Assembly (NCBI GenBank): GCA_026195755.1
Contig: JAPHRL010000305.1
Span: 1 to 22,922 of the forward strand
DNA: 22,922 bases
Reading direction: 5' to 3'
Source: Kangiella sp.
GTDB taxonomy: Bacteria; Pseudomonadota; Gammaproteobacteria; Enterobacterales; Kangiellaceae
Shown: positions 9,609-16,020 of the stretch, piece after piece
How positions within the stretch are numbered: the stretch's first letter is position 1
How the letters are laid out: each line of letters starts with the position of its first letter
Position numbers and translations under genes: made by a program
The notes under the pieces: generated by a model
What the model was told of the DNA's origin: nothing
Database searches by the model: none
Seen by the model: the letters and a program-made list of their open reading frames with translations, nothing else

Positions 9609-9633
9609 AAAACCGAAAATGCTACTCGGTTTT
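9609..9633 (-). other. Inverted repeat in the mraZ leader
   Basis: AAAACCGA and TCGGTTTT form a perfect 8-base inverted repeat around a 9-base centre, lying between the MraZ boxes and the mraZ start. In the transcript it would fold into a modest hairpin ending in U4. It could act as a weak attenuator or an RNA-stability element, or have no role; its low G+C argues against a strong terminator. A lone AAAAGTGGGG, resembling one more MraZ box, lies downstream at 9595-9586. Confidence 0.4.
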
Positions 9634-9682
9634 CAGCTGTTTTAAGCAAATTGGTCGTTGATCTTCACTGATCCCTTACGAT

Positions 9683-9717
9683 CCACTTTGCGACACTTTT
9701 CTCCACTTCTCTACACT
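9683..9717 (-). promoter_or_regulatory. Four-repeat MraZ operator (MraZ boxes)
   Basis: Read on the minus strand there are four GTGK units in a row: AGTGTAG, AAGTGGAG, AAAGTGTCG and AAAGTGGAT. Their GTG cores recur at an exact 10-base period (complementary CAC at 9714, 9704, 9694 and 9684). The last two match the reported MraZ box consensus AAAGTG(T/G) fully, the first two in part. One helical turn between units places all of them on one face, suited to the multimeric MraZ ring. The array begins within the -10 element and covers the predicted start site, so bound MraZ should block transcription. Confidence 0.75.
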
Positions 9718-9743
9718 ATATGAAGTTTGCATGAGTTTTGCAA
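9715..9743 (-). promoter_or_regulatory. Candidate sigma-70 promoter of the dcw operon (Pmra)
   Basis: On the minus strand the sequence reads TTGCAA (9743-9738), a 17-base spacer, then TATAGT (9720-9715). The -35 matches the consensus at 4 of 6 bases and the -10 at 5 of 6 (consensus TATAAT), with optimal spacing. Transcription would start near 9708, inside the first two MraZ repeats, leaving a leader of about 135 bases before mraZ. The overlap of promoter and repeats is what a repressor-controlled promoter should look like. The start site has not been measured. Confidence 0.7.
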
Positions 9744-9887
9744 GGCAAATTTGCATGGAAAATGTGAAAAATGTCCTTATTTGACAAACACTTAGCGAAG
9801 TTAGTCAGCACTAACAAACAAGCAAAAATAAACTGCTTATTTTTCAGAAAATTAGGTAGGGAAGTTAGAATTTACTTTAAGTTAGAT
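9744..9887. other. Host intergenic DNA upstream of the dcw promoter
   Basis: This A+T-rich stretch of 144 bases holds no convincing gene. It contains two small inverted repeats: GTTAGT and ACTAAC around CAGC (9800-9815), and AAAAATAA with TTATTTTT around a 5-base loop (9824-9844). The second is the kind of weak hairpin seen at gene ends. The rest of the original host intergenic region, and whichever gene used to adjoin the dcw cluster, should lie beyond the far end of the prophage. Confidence 0.5.
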
Positions 9888-9935
9888 TGTAGCGCGACAA
9901 ATGAATTTTGAATGCTCGACAGATGAACTTTGAAT
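9888..9935. repeat. Putative prophage right end with two tandem 22-base transposase sites
   Basis: On the plus strand TGTA (9888-9891) is followed at once by a 22-base unit (9892-9913) and a second one (9914-9935), identical at 19 of 22 positions. The shared core is CGACARATGAAYTTTGAAT. Mu carries 22-base MuA sites R1 and R2 in direct tandem starting a few bases from a TG terminus, and the present layout copies that. The first bases also recall the Mu right end (TGAAGCG there, TGTAGCG here). A Tn7- or Tn552-type transposon end would look similar, but the adjoining tail operon favours a phage. A 5-base target duplication would be TAGAT (9883-9887), with its partner outside the window. Confidence 0.65.
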
Positions 9936-9946
9936 AATGGAAGTGT

Positions 9947-9969
9947 AAAAAAGCAGCTGGATCGCTGCC
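9947..9969 (-). terminator. Rho-independent terminator at the phage edge
   Basis: Read leftward: GCAGC, a 6-base loop, GCTGC, then T6. The stem is 9968-9964 with 9957-9953 and the T tract is 9952-9947. It follows the stop of the last phage gene (9991) by about 20 bases and lies just inside the transposase-site repeats. It would end transcription of the inner cassette, and any tail-operon read-through, before the dcw promoter. The stem is only 5 G+C-rich pairs, so efficiency may be moderate. Confidence 0.7.
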
Positions 9970-9990
9970 TTATAAGAGGTTGAGGCTGGC

Positions 9991-10437
9991 TTAAACGGTG
10001 TTTAAATGGCCGCTCTTGGCTTCGTTGAGCCTACCCTGAACTTTGGCCAGAGCAACAGAGTCAACACTGTTAAGTCCAGACAGCAGTAGAAATAGTGAGT
10101 CCTCTTCTGAATCGAACCCTAAACTCATCAGCGTTTGCATCAAGTCTATGATAGTCCCGACGTGGACGCTGTGGGGCGCTCTGATTGCACGTTTCAATAC
10201 AGCTATGAGCTCATTCCTACCTGATGCATTCAGCAAATAAACGGCAGCTTTGTATCCTTGTAGGATTTTCGCTTTCTCATCAGCGCCAAAGCCATGAGAA
10301 CTAAATTTCATGCTTTGCAATGCCATTGATCGCGCCACACAAGCCCCAACATCCTTCTGAACTGAGAGAGCCTTATATGCTACCAGTAAACTAAGAAGCG
10401 CTACTATGAGCGCGATTACAGTCGTTAATATTAGCAT
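9991..10437 (-). CDS. Single-membrane-segment protein of the prophage cargo cassette
   Basis: I do not recognise this family. The start at 10437 (MLILTTVIALIVALL) is chosen because AGGAAG precedes it at a workable distance; a longer reading from 10515 has no such site and overlaps the upstream gene more. The 148-residue product has one hydrophobic segment at about 2-22, then a soluble region of about 120 residues that is mainly helical in character, with no recognisable catalytic motif (GRNELIAVLKRAI, DLMQTLMSLGFDSEEDSLFLLLSGL). It is either an N-terminally anchored cytoplasmic protein or, less likely, a secreted one. Its start lies within the 3' end of the upstream membrane-protein gene (47-base overlap), so the two are probably co-translated. 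It is the last gene before the terminator and phage end. Confidence 0.65.
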   Translation of the reverse strand: MLILTTVIALIVALLSLLVAYKALSVQKDVGACVARSMALQSMKFSSHGFGADEKAKILQGYKAAVYLLNASGRNELIAVLKRAIRAPHSVHVGTIIDLMQTLMSLGFDSEEDSLFLLLSGLNSVDSVALAKVQGRLNEAKSGHLNTV

Positions 10438-11008
10438 TATCTCTTTTCTTCCTGTTTTGATACTTGTAGTAAAGCCATTGTGTGCAAGCTGATATAGCGG
10501 GCAACAATAAAGCAAAAATAATTACAGCAGCTACCGATGGAATGCCGATTGCATAAAGAGCTTTAGTTATGGATGTTTCAAAGAAGTGCCTCTCAATGAA
10601 TCTAGCCAAACTAATCCATATTTCAATTAACAAAGCCACGATGATCGTTTTGCAGGTACTGGTTAGTCGGGGATGTCTCTTCATTATTAAGTACACGATG
10701 ACCATCTGCCCATACGCTAAAACCATCCATGCTGGATACCAGATATACTTCGCAAGCGATGCTTGAAAAATATACGGCTTTGCTATTACTGCGAAAACTG
10801 CAACCGTTAAGCATATTGCGGTTAATTTTAATAATTGTTTGTCTTTTAAAATAATGTAGATGCAAAGAACTACTGAGAGCCCAATTACTGATGAGCTCTC
10901 AAGTATGTTACTCAGATGAAAACTTATTCCGTCCAGATCAATTCTCTTTTTCTTTACTTGGGTTGTCGTCAGGTTCTGACCCACCGCCACTGCCACCAAA
11001 ATATGCAT
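10391..11008 (-). CDS. Multi-pass membrane protein of the prophage cargo cassette
   Basis: Unrecognised inner-membrane protein of up to 205 residues. About five hydrophobic segments are visible, at roughly 38-55, 59-80, 88-109, 118-137 and 149-179, and it ends in a basic, polar tail (YQNRKKRDN). The true start is unclear. The ATG at 11008 overlaps the upstream peptide gene by 71 bases and lacks a good ribosome site, and the first 30 or so residues are an out-of-frame reading of that gene. A start near the end of the peptide gene, at about 10950-10930, would keep all membrane segments but needs a non-ATG codon. No enzymatic motif is visible. Gene order suggests it works with the secreted peptide or with the downstream anchored protein. 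Confidence 0.6.
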   Translation of the reverse strand: MHILVAVAVGQNLTTTQVKKKRIDLDGISFHLSNILESSSVIGLSVVLCIYIILKDKQLLKLTAICLTVAVFAVIAKPYIFQASLAKYIWYPAWMVLAYGQMVIVYLIMKRHPRLTSTCKTIIVALLIEIWISLARFIERHFFETSITKALYAIGIPSVAAVIIFALLLPAISACTQWLYYKYQNRKKRDNANINDCNRAHSSAS

Positions 11009-11090
11009 TCTCTGGCAAAACTGTATCGCTTGTTACTGGGTGGGCATTGACGCTAAAACCTAATGTTAATAGCAATAAAACGGTTTTCAT
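10938..11090 (-). CDS. 50-residue secreted Gly-rich peptide precursor
   Basis: Small protein beginning MKTVLLLLTLGFSVNA, a textbook Sec signal peptide with a likely cut after the VNA motif, leaving about 34 residues (HPVTSDTVLPENAYF, then GGSGGGS, then an acidic and lysine-rich tail). The ATG at 11090 is preceded by AGGAG at 8 bases, a strong site, and a promoter-like sequence lies just upstream, so translation is likely despite the length. An upstream ATG at 11171 would destroy the signal peptide. The mature part has no cysteine and no lipobox. It could be a periplasmic or extracellular signal or effector, or a small accessory of the membrane protein encoded next; the function is unknown. 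Confidence 0.7.
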   Translation of the reverse strand: MKTVLLLLTLGFSVNAHPVTSDTVLPENAYFGGSGGGSEPDDNPSKEKEN

Positions 11091-11135
11091 ATTATCAACT
11101 CCTAGTCGTTTGTAAAGTACATTTATTGAACAGCC

Positions 11136-11163
11136 AATATATAAGATACTGAAAACTATGCAA
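11136..11163 (-). promoter_or_regulatory. Candidate promoter of the cargo cassette
   Basis: On the minus strand TTGCAT (11163-11158), 16 bases, then TATATT (11141-11136) lie 46 bases upstream of the signal-peptide gene, in a very A+T-rich gap. Both hexamers match sigma-70 consensus at 4 or 5 of 6 bases. The gap of about 170 bases between the tail operon and the cassette, unlike the overlapping genes of the tail operon itself, supports a separate transcription unit. Confidence 0.5.
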
Positions 11164-11243
11164 ATATGCATAATAAATTTGAGCTTTAGATGAAAGAATA
11201 ATCATCATGAGAACCAAGTCACTGTTTTAATTAGAAGCTTTTC

Positions 11244-11259
11244 AAGTCATTTATGACTT
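11244..11259. repeat. 16-base palindrome after the tail operon
   Basis: AAGTCAT and ATGACTT flank a 2-base centre, directly beyond the stop of the last tail gene (11261). It could form a short hairpin in the leftward transcript, but no T tract follows, so it is not a convincing terminator. As double-stranded DNA it resembles an operator for a dimeric regulator of the adjoining cassette. The rest of the gap, 11091-11260, holds only the candidate promoter. Confidence 0.4.
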
Positions 11260-11260
11260 A

Positions 11261-11647
11261 TTACTTCAAGCCCAACTCGGTAACCTCAATTTCAACCGCT
11301 TCCGGATATTGCTCCTTCAGATGCTCATAAGCTTCTCCAATCTGTTCGCCGTTTTCGCCGGTAAAGCTCATCTGAAAAGTCGGTTGTCCCTGCTCATTGG
11401 GTAAGTGGCCAACCGCTGGCAAGCCATCCCGCAAAGTCTTCTCGCTGGCAAAAATTGATACCTGGAACTGCCCGGAACGAGATGGGCCATTCTGGACGTG
11501 CGCCTGGTATTTTCCATTCGGCCCTGGTCGAGCTGGTACCTGATATTGATAGCGTGACTGGCTGTTGTCAGCCAGAGCTGTTACGACCAGAATTGCGCCT
11601 TTAAGGCTCAGGCCATGTGGTGTTTGTAAATCCAGTTTAAGTGCCAT
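11261..11647 (-). CDS. Small protein at the distal end of the tail operon
   Basis: A 128-residue protein that I do not recognise. It begins MALKLDLQTPHGLSLKGAILVV and looks like an all-beta domain at first (alternating hydrophobic strands, Gly and Pro turns), followed by a more polar, acidic helical C terminus (EAYEHLKEQYPEAVEIEVTE). There is no signal peptide and no membrane segment. Its start abuts the stop of the cysteine-rich gene upstream, so it belongs to the tail operon and is its last member. This place after the tip gene is often taken by tip accessory or fibre-associated proteins; that role is inference from position only. Confidence 0.7.
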   Translation of the reverse strand: MALKLDLQTPHGLSLKGAILVVTALADNSQSRYQYQVPARPGPNGKYQAHVQNGPSRSGQFQVSIFASEKTLRDGLPAVGHLPNEQGQPTFQMSFTGENGEQIGEAYEHLKEQYPEAVEIEVTELGLK

Positions 11648-12394
11648 TTAAGTACCCTCTTCATCTTCAAGATTAAATAAAATATGTTCGCCAGCTGGAT
11701 GATCGACGGGGTTGGGTCTGGTGACGGATACCTGGTTACCATTCACCCCAGTCACTTCAACCTCCTCATCCCCCAGCTTGGCTTTTTTGCCTGGTTGGAT
11801 ACCGTTGCCAGCATCAACCATTTCAATAGTCACGTCATTGGCCGCAGGGATCACTTGAGCCGCCGCCTTAGCAACGGGCGGTAGCTTCCGGTTCGTTTTG
11901 TCCTTGTCGATTACTCCAACAACATCGAGTAATTCTTTCGGTGCGCCATGCGCTTGCATCAATCCTTTTTTAAAGTTACGGGCTACCTCATGGCGCTTAG
12001 TGGTTAGATCCCTGTAATACTGCTCATCAGCATCTAAGAACTCTTGTCGTGTTGCAAAAGCCTGTTCTTCGGGCTTAGGGATTAAATCAATCTCAGCTTT
12101 TGCGTTAATACGGATTTGTTTCTCACGACAACCGCCGCACGCCCAGTCATTGGGGATTCCATCGAAAGGTGAAGTGTCTACCAGTTCAGCAGGACGACAG
12201 AAGCATCCGCACCCCTCGCACTGATAAAGTAACTTGGCTGGTTCAATGATTTGGGTAATAGGTTCTTCGTTGCCCTGCTCATAGACTTTTTGAGTGACCG
12301 CTTTTTTTATCAGCTTGATTCTGCCTGTGAACTCAAAGCCATTCTGCAATGCATCATAAAGCGTAGGAACTTTAAACTTGATGACTGTATCCAT
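11648..12394 (-). CDS. Cysteine-rich (zinc-ribbon-like) protein following the tail tip
   Basis: A 248-residue protein of unknown family. Six cysteines cluster at 59, 62, 64, 66, 86 and 89 (CEGCGCFC and CGGC), a pattern suited to one or two metal sites. The middle, about 105-165, is charged and helical, and the C-terminal 50 residues (GNGIQPGKKAKLGDEEVEVTGVNGNQVSVTR, broken here only by turns) read as a small beta-barrel like those of KOW or SH3 type. The start shares one base with the tip-protein stop (TAATG), so the two are coupled. A virion-associated tip or fibre protein, or a tip assembly factor, are both possible. The metal site is inferred from spacing alone. Confidence 0.75.
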   Translation of the reverse strand: MDTVIKFKVPTLYDALQNGFEFTGRIKLIKKAVTQKVYEQGNEEPITQIIEPAKLLYQCEGCGCFCRPAELVDTSPFDGIPNDWACGGCREKQIRINAKAEIDLIPKPEEQAFATRQEFLDADEQYYRDLTTKRHEVARNFKKGLMQAHGAPKELLDVVGVIDKDKTNRKLPPVAKAAAQVIPAANDVTIEMVDAGNGIQPGKKAKLGDEEVEVTGVNGNQVSVTRPNPVDHPAGEHILFNLEDEEGT

Positions 12395-15300
12395 TATTCA
12401 CCTGCCAACAATTCAAAGGGTGCATCTTCCGCGCCTGTGGGTGTGCCTGTTTCATCATTGGGGGCAGTCGCTGTGTAGTACTTAACATTATCAAATGCAG
12501 TTATTGATCCGCCAGCTGAGCTAACACTAATAACATCCACTGCGAACTCATGACCAGCGTGATTCGATAACCCATCAACTGTGATAGTGTGTTCATCATT
12601 TAAGTGTGTTTGTGATGAAGAGTAATTATTCCCCGAGAATGTTTTTTCACCACGCTTAACCCAACCTGAGCCATCGTTGGTGTAATAGCCAACGGTGACC
12701 GAACCGGGGAACCATGTATCAAATTCTTCGTTGTAAATATTATTGATTGTCACATCAATCTGAAACTGGTAGTTATCATCCCATGCTTGAGCGCTCTGAG
12801 ACTTATGCTTAACAAAATCCATCCCGTCCACATTAGATGTTCCACTAGTATCAGTATTTAATGTCGAACCTCCGGCTAGCTCTTTAATTCTTAGCGACGC
12901 ATCAAAGCCGCTTGAGCTGACGTTAATAGCCTTAGAAACCAAATTCTGCTTGCCGGTCAATGTAGTCGAGTAAGTCACGCCGCCGCGAAACTTGATCACA
13001 GGCGGCGTGTTGAACGGCGTGGGGAAAGTGTAACTGCCGGCATCGCGGATATAGCCAGCGCCCAAGCCAAATGGCGCTCGTCTGACAACACCGTCACCTT
13101 GATCAATGCCCACGCTTTCACGCAATGCATTCGGGCTGATGATAGTTGTATGCACATTATTCATTGTGCGGTAATCAAAAGCTTTAACGATTACAGCGTC
13201 ACATTGGAAAGCTCCTGCACTATCATTCCAGTTGCAGAAAATTAACGGCCTAAAAAACCTAACATCTGAATGTAAAGTCGCTGGGTCTTTAGGATCATTA
13301 TGCTGCCCCCCAACTCCTGATGATGAATGACCCTTGAACCATCCTGTATACTTAGTAAATCCACCACTCCCAGGGGAAACGCCTGAAGCTGCAACATAAT
13401 GCTGACTTGAAGTAAAACTAGGACTCCCATTTACATTAACCGCAGTAAATCCATCACCGGAAACACCAGCAATCCCTAAATAGCAAGGCCCAGTACCTAG
13501 AGGCTGTCTAATGTAAAAAGTAATGCTATACAGCAAGTCTGGATCAAAAGGGATGTTGTCAGGGTGAATGGCGACTGACTTATCATTACCCGCGTTGTCA
13601 CCAAAAACAATACAACCACCTCCCCGTCTAATAAAGGAAGTAGAGCCCCGAAACGGGGGATCCCCTATGTAAATAATCCACTCCGCAATTTGTTCATCAG
13701 TGTCAAAAGTTTGATAAAAAATATCTTTGCTGTTTTGCAAAATACGGCGTTCTAGTGCTGTTGCTCCCAAAGTAGCCCCACTTTCAGGCATTAATGACCA
13801 ACCCGCACCAGATAATAAATCATTAGGAATCAATGAGTCATTGCGAATTGTTTCTATCCCAGACAAGCCAGATAAATTTGTCGGGCGATTGGCCACATGC
13901 ATTGACCAGTCTGCTTCGTTAAAGTCCGCAAGGACTCCAAACAGGCCAGGATTACGGATCTGGTTATAGGTCAGCAGATCATTGTTCACACCATCAGGCA
14001 TATTGAACATCGGAAGCTCACCTGAAAAGTCTCCGTAATCAAAGCTGGATGATGTCGCACCGATACCTGTGGTATTGGTGGGATACCACACGGAATAATT
14101 GCCGGATGTGTCTTTGCATCGAATCCAGTAGTAATTGGTTACACTTGGGTCAACGGCATGGCGGTAAAAAGTTGACGGAGCCGCGACTTTTGCGAGAAGA
14201 AAAGCATTGTTCAAGTCATTGGTAGGGCTGACATAAATTTCAGTCTCTTTGACGTCTGGATCACCTGGCAAATTCCAACCTAAATTCAAGCGTCGATAAC
14301 CGCCGGTGACGGACAGAGAACTCGGGCCACCGGGTGGGATAGCTTTAGCTGTCACGGTATGGTTTGTGAGAGTTAACCAATCTGACGCACTGCCCCAGTT
14401 AGCGACCGTTCGCACACGAATATCAATGACATCACCTTCAACCAAGCCTTCCAGCGTGTCGGTTGGCTCTGTTGCAATATATCCCGTCCATTGGTTTTGT
14501 CCGGCTGGCGACCACTGAACTTCATAGTCACGCACAAATGCAAATGCTGGCTTAGTCCAGGAACACTTTACACCTACCTTCAGCTGCCCGGTTGGTGCTG
14601 TCACATGCACGTTCACAGCGGTTAAATTAGTTGGGGCTGGGATCTCAAAAGAGTTCGGTAGTGCAGTTCTCGGTGGCGGATTATAGACCGTTAAATTTCC
14701 ATCGGCATAATCATACATGGCGGCATTGTCTTCTGAGACTGTCATAGACAATGCACTATCGGCTGGATTGTACGCAACATCAGTCACGCGCACGCCATAA
14801 CTTTGCCAACCCAGTAGCGTGTTCGTTAGTGCGATATTTTCGCCCACTGGAACCAGCACACCTTTCGAAGTAGTCTCAAAATTCGCTGTCAGACTGGACT
14901 TATTACGAGCCAGCATTAATTTAGCGATACGTTGCGCCATGTAAGCCGATATCGTGAACGGCAGCTCAATATCTTCTACGATGTCCTCACCAAACTGGTT
15001 AACCAGGTCGGTGTCTCTCACTTCCGGGAAATCAGTGGGTAGATACACAGAGTCCGGGTTGATGAACTGACCGCGCACCACATTAAACGTATCTTTTCGA
15101 CCACTCCGAGGATTGATGTTAATATCGGACACAAAATCATCATCGGTCAGCTCGACAACAGGCGCCCCCTGGTACACACCAGGAACAGCGACAAAACCAC
15201 TCAATGTCATTGACCAATGGCCTGCCATCGCTGTCACCATGGCGTCAAAATTCTGAGCAATCGGAGAATCCGTCTTGACCACACCATTCAAGGTGTATCG

Positions 15301-16020
15301 CGGCTCGCTGCCGCCACCTGGCTTAGCGACTAATTCATCACAAGCATTAGCCGCAGCTATCCATTTTGAAACTGGCACATTGAGAGGATCAATTTTAGCG
15401 CCTTGTGGCGAGAGACCGTAATCAAGCATGCACAGTGCAGCATTGTCAGAATAACCATAAGTATCTGTACGGGGATCCCAGATGTCATTTTTGCCTTCCA
15501 TTTCACATTTGATGTTGGGCACACCATTGGTCCAAACCTTTCCCTCTTTGTCATACTTCAAGCGAACGTAAATGTAGGCAATGCCTTGAAGCCTATGATT
15601 GCTAGTCCATTTCGAAACCTCCGAAACAAGATCGGCATCAGCGACCTGAGTCGGAGAACCCAAATGCTTTTTAATGCGAAAATATTCTGCTGGATATTCG
15701 GTTGATGGCTTATCATTAAAATAGACAGTACCAATGGATTTAACCTGGTGTGGAGCCAGCGCAATAACCAGGTGCAAATACTCTCTGTCAGCCCCGGTTT
15801 CTTCACAAAGTACACACACCCCAGATTTAGCCGTCCTACCATACACAATCTCATGGGGGGCATTAGGCGCTCTTTGCATCCGCTGACGCCCAGCCTGATC
15901 GGCAGTGCTCGGCGGCTGACCCACATTAAAAATGGCACCAAAAATGGGTTTTAATATGGCACCGGCAATCTTGCCTACCGATTTAAAGACTTTTTTTACA
16001 CCACGTACAACTGAACTCAT
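12394..16020 (-). CDS. Tail tip / host-specificity protein (gpJ-like)
   Basis: The large tip protein that caps the distal tail and contacts the host receptor. I chose ATG at 16020 (MSSVVRGVKKVFKSVGKI), which has GGAG 8 bases upstream and overlaps the peptidase stop by 4, rather than the open frame from 16113, whose extra 31 residues are a shadow of the upstream gene. The product has 1208 residues. An amphipathic N terminus is followed by hub domains typical of gpJ-like proteins (APHEIVYGRTAKSGV, then YLHLVIALAPHQV). Two fibronectin type III domains lie at about 460-560 and 563-655. From about 750 to 955 a beta-rich, Gly- and aromatic-rich region looks like a carbohydrate-binding fold. The C-terminal 250 residues are polar and probably variable. 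Receptor identity cannot be read from the sequence. Confidence 0.9.
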   Translation of the reverse strand: MSSVVRGVKKVFKSVGKIAGAILKPIFGAIFNVGQPPSTADQAGRQRMQRAPNAPHEIVYGRTAKSGVCVLCEETGADREYLHLVIALAPHQVKSIGTVYFNDKPSTEYPAEYFRIKKHLGSPTQVADADLVSEVSKWTSNHRLQGIAYIYVRLKYDKEGKVWTNGVPNIKCEMEGKNDIWDPRTDTYGYSDNAALCMLDYGLSPQGAKIDPLNVPVSKWIAAANACDELVAKPGGGSEPRYTLNGVVKTDSPIAQNFDAMVTAMAGHWSMTLSGFVAVPGVYQGAPVVELTDDDFVSDININPRSGRKDTFNVVRGQFINPDSVYLPTDFPEVRDTDLVNQFGEDIVEDIELPFTISAYMAQRIAKLMLARNKSSLTANFETTSKGVLVPVGENIALTNTLLGWQSYGVRVTDVAYNPADSALSMTVSEDNAAMYDYADGNLTVYNPPPRTALPNSFEIPAPTNLTAVNVHVTAPTGQLKVGVKCSWTKPAFAFVRDYEVQWSPAGQNQWTGYIATEPTDTLEGLVEGDVIDIRVRTVANWGSASDWLTLTNHTVTAKAIPPGGPSSLSVTGGYRRLNLGWNLPGDPDVKETEIYVSPTNDLNNAFLLAKVAAPSTFYRHAVDPSVTNYYWIRCKDTSGNYSVWYPTNTTGIGATSSSFDYGDFSGELPMFNMPDGVNNDLLTYNQIRNPGLFGVLADFNEADWSMHVANRPTNLSGLSGIETIRNDSLIPNDLLSGAGWSLMPESGATLGATALERRILQNSKDIFYQTFDTDEQIAEWIIYIGDPPFRGSTSFIRRGGGCIVFGDNAGNDKSVAIHPDNIPFDPDLLYSITFYIRQPLGTGPCYLGIAGVSGDGFTAVNVNGSPSFTSSQHYVAASGVSPGSGGFTKYTGWFKGHSSSGVGGQHNDPKDPATLHSDVRFFRPLIFCNWNDSAGAFQCDAVIVKAFDYRTMNNVHTTIISPNALRESVGIDQGDGVVRRAPFGLGAGYIRDAGSYTFPTPFNTPPVIKFRGGVTYSTTLTGKQNLVSKAINVSSSGFDASLRIKELAGGSTLNTDTSGTSNVDGMDFVKHKSQSAQAWDDNYQFQIDVTINNIYNEEFDTWFPGSVTVGYYTNDGSGWVKRGEKTFSGNNYSSSQTHLNDEHTITVDGLSNHAGHEFAVDVISVSSAGGSITAFDNVKYYTATAPNDETGTPTGAEDAPFELLAGE

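Noticed and set aside
9824..9844. A+T hairpin upstream of the dcw promoter as a terminator
   Set aside because: The stem has no G-C pair and no gene in the window ends next to it, so it was kept only as a note on the intergenic region.
15558..15941. Open frame of 127 codons on the minus strand within the tip gene
   Set aside because: It lies wholly inside the tip-protein gene in another frame, and its product has no coherent motif.
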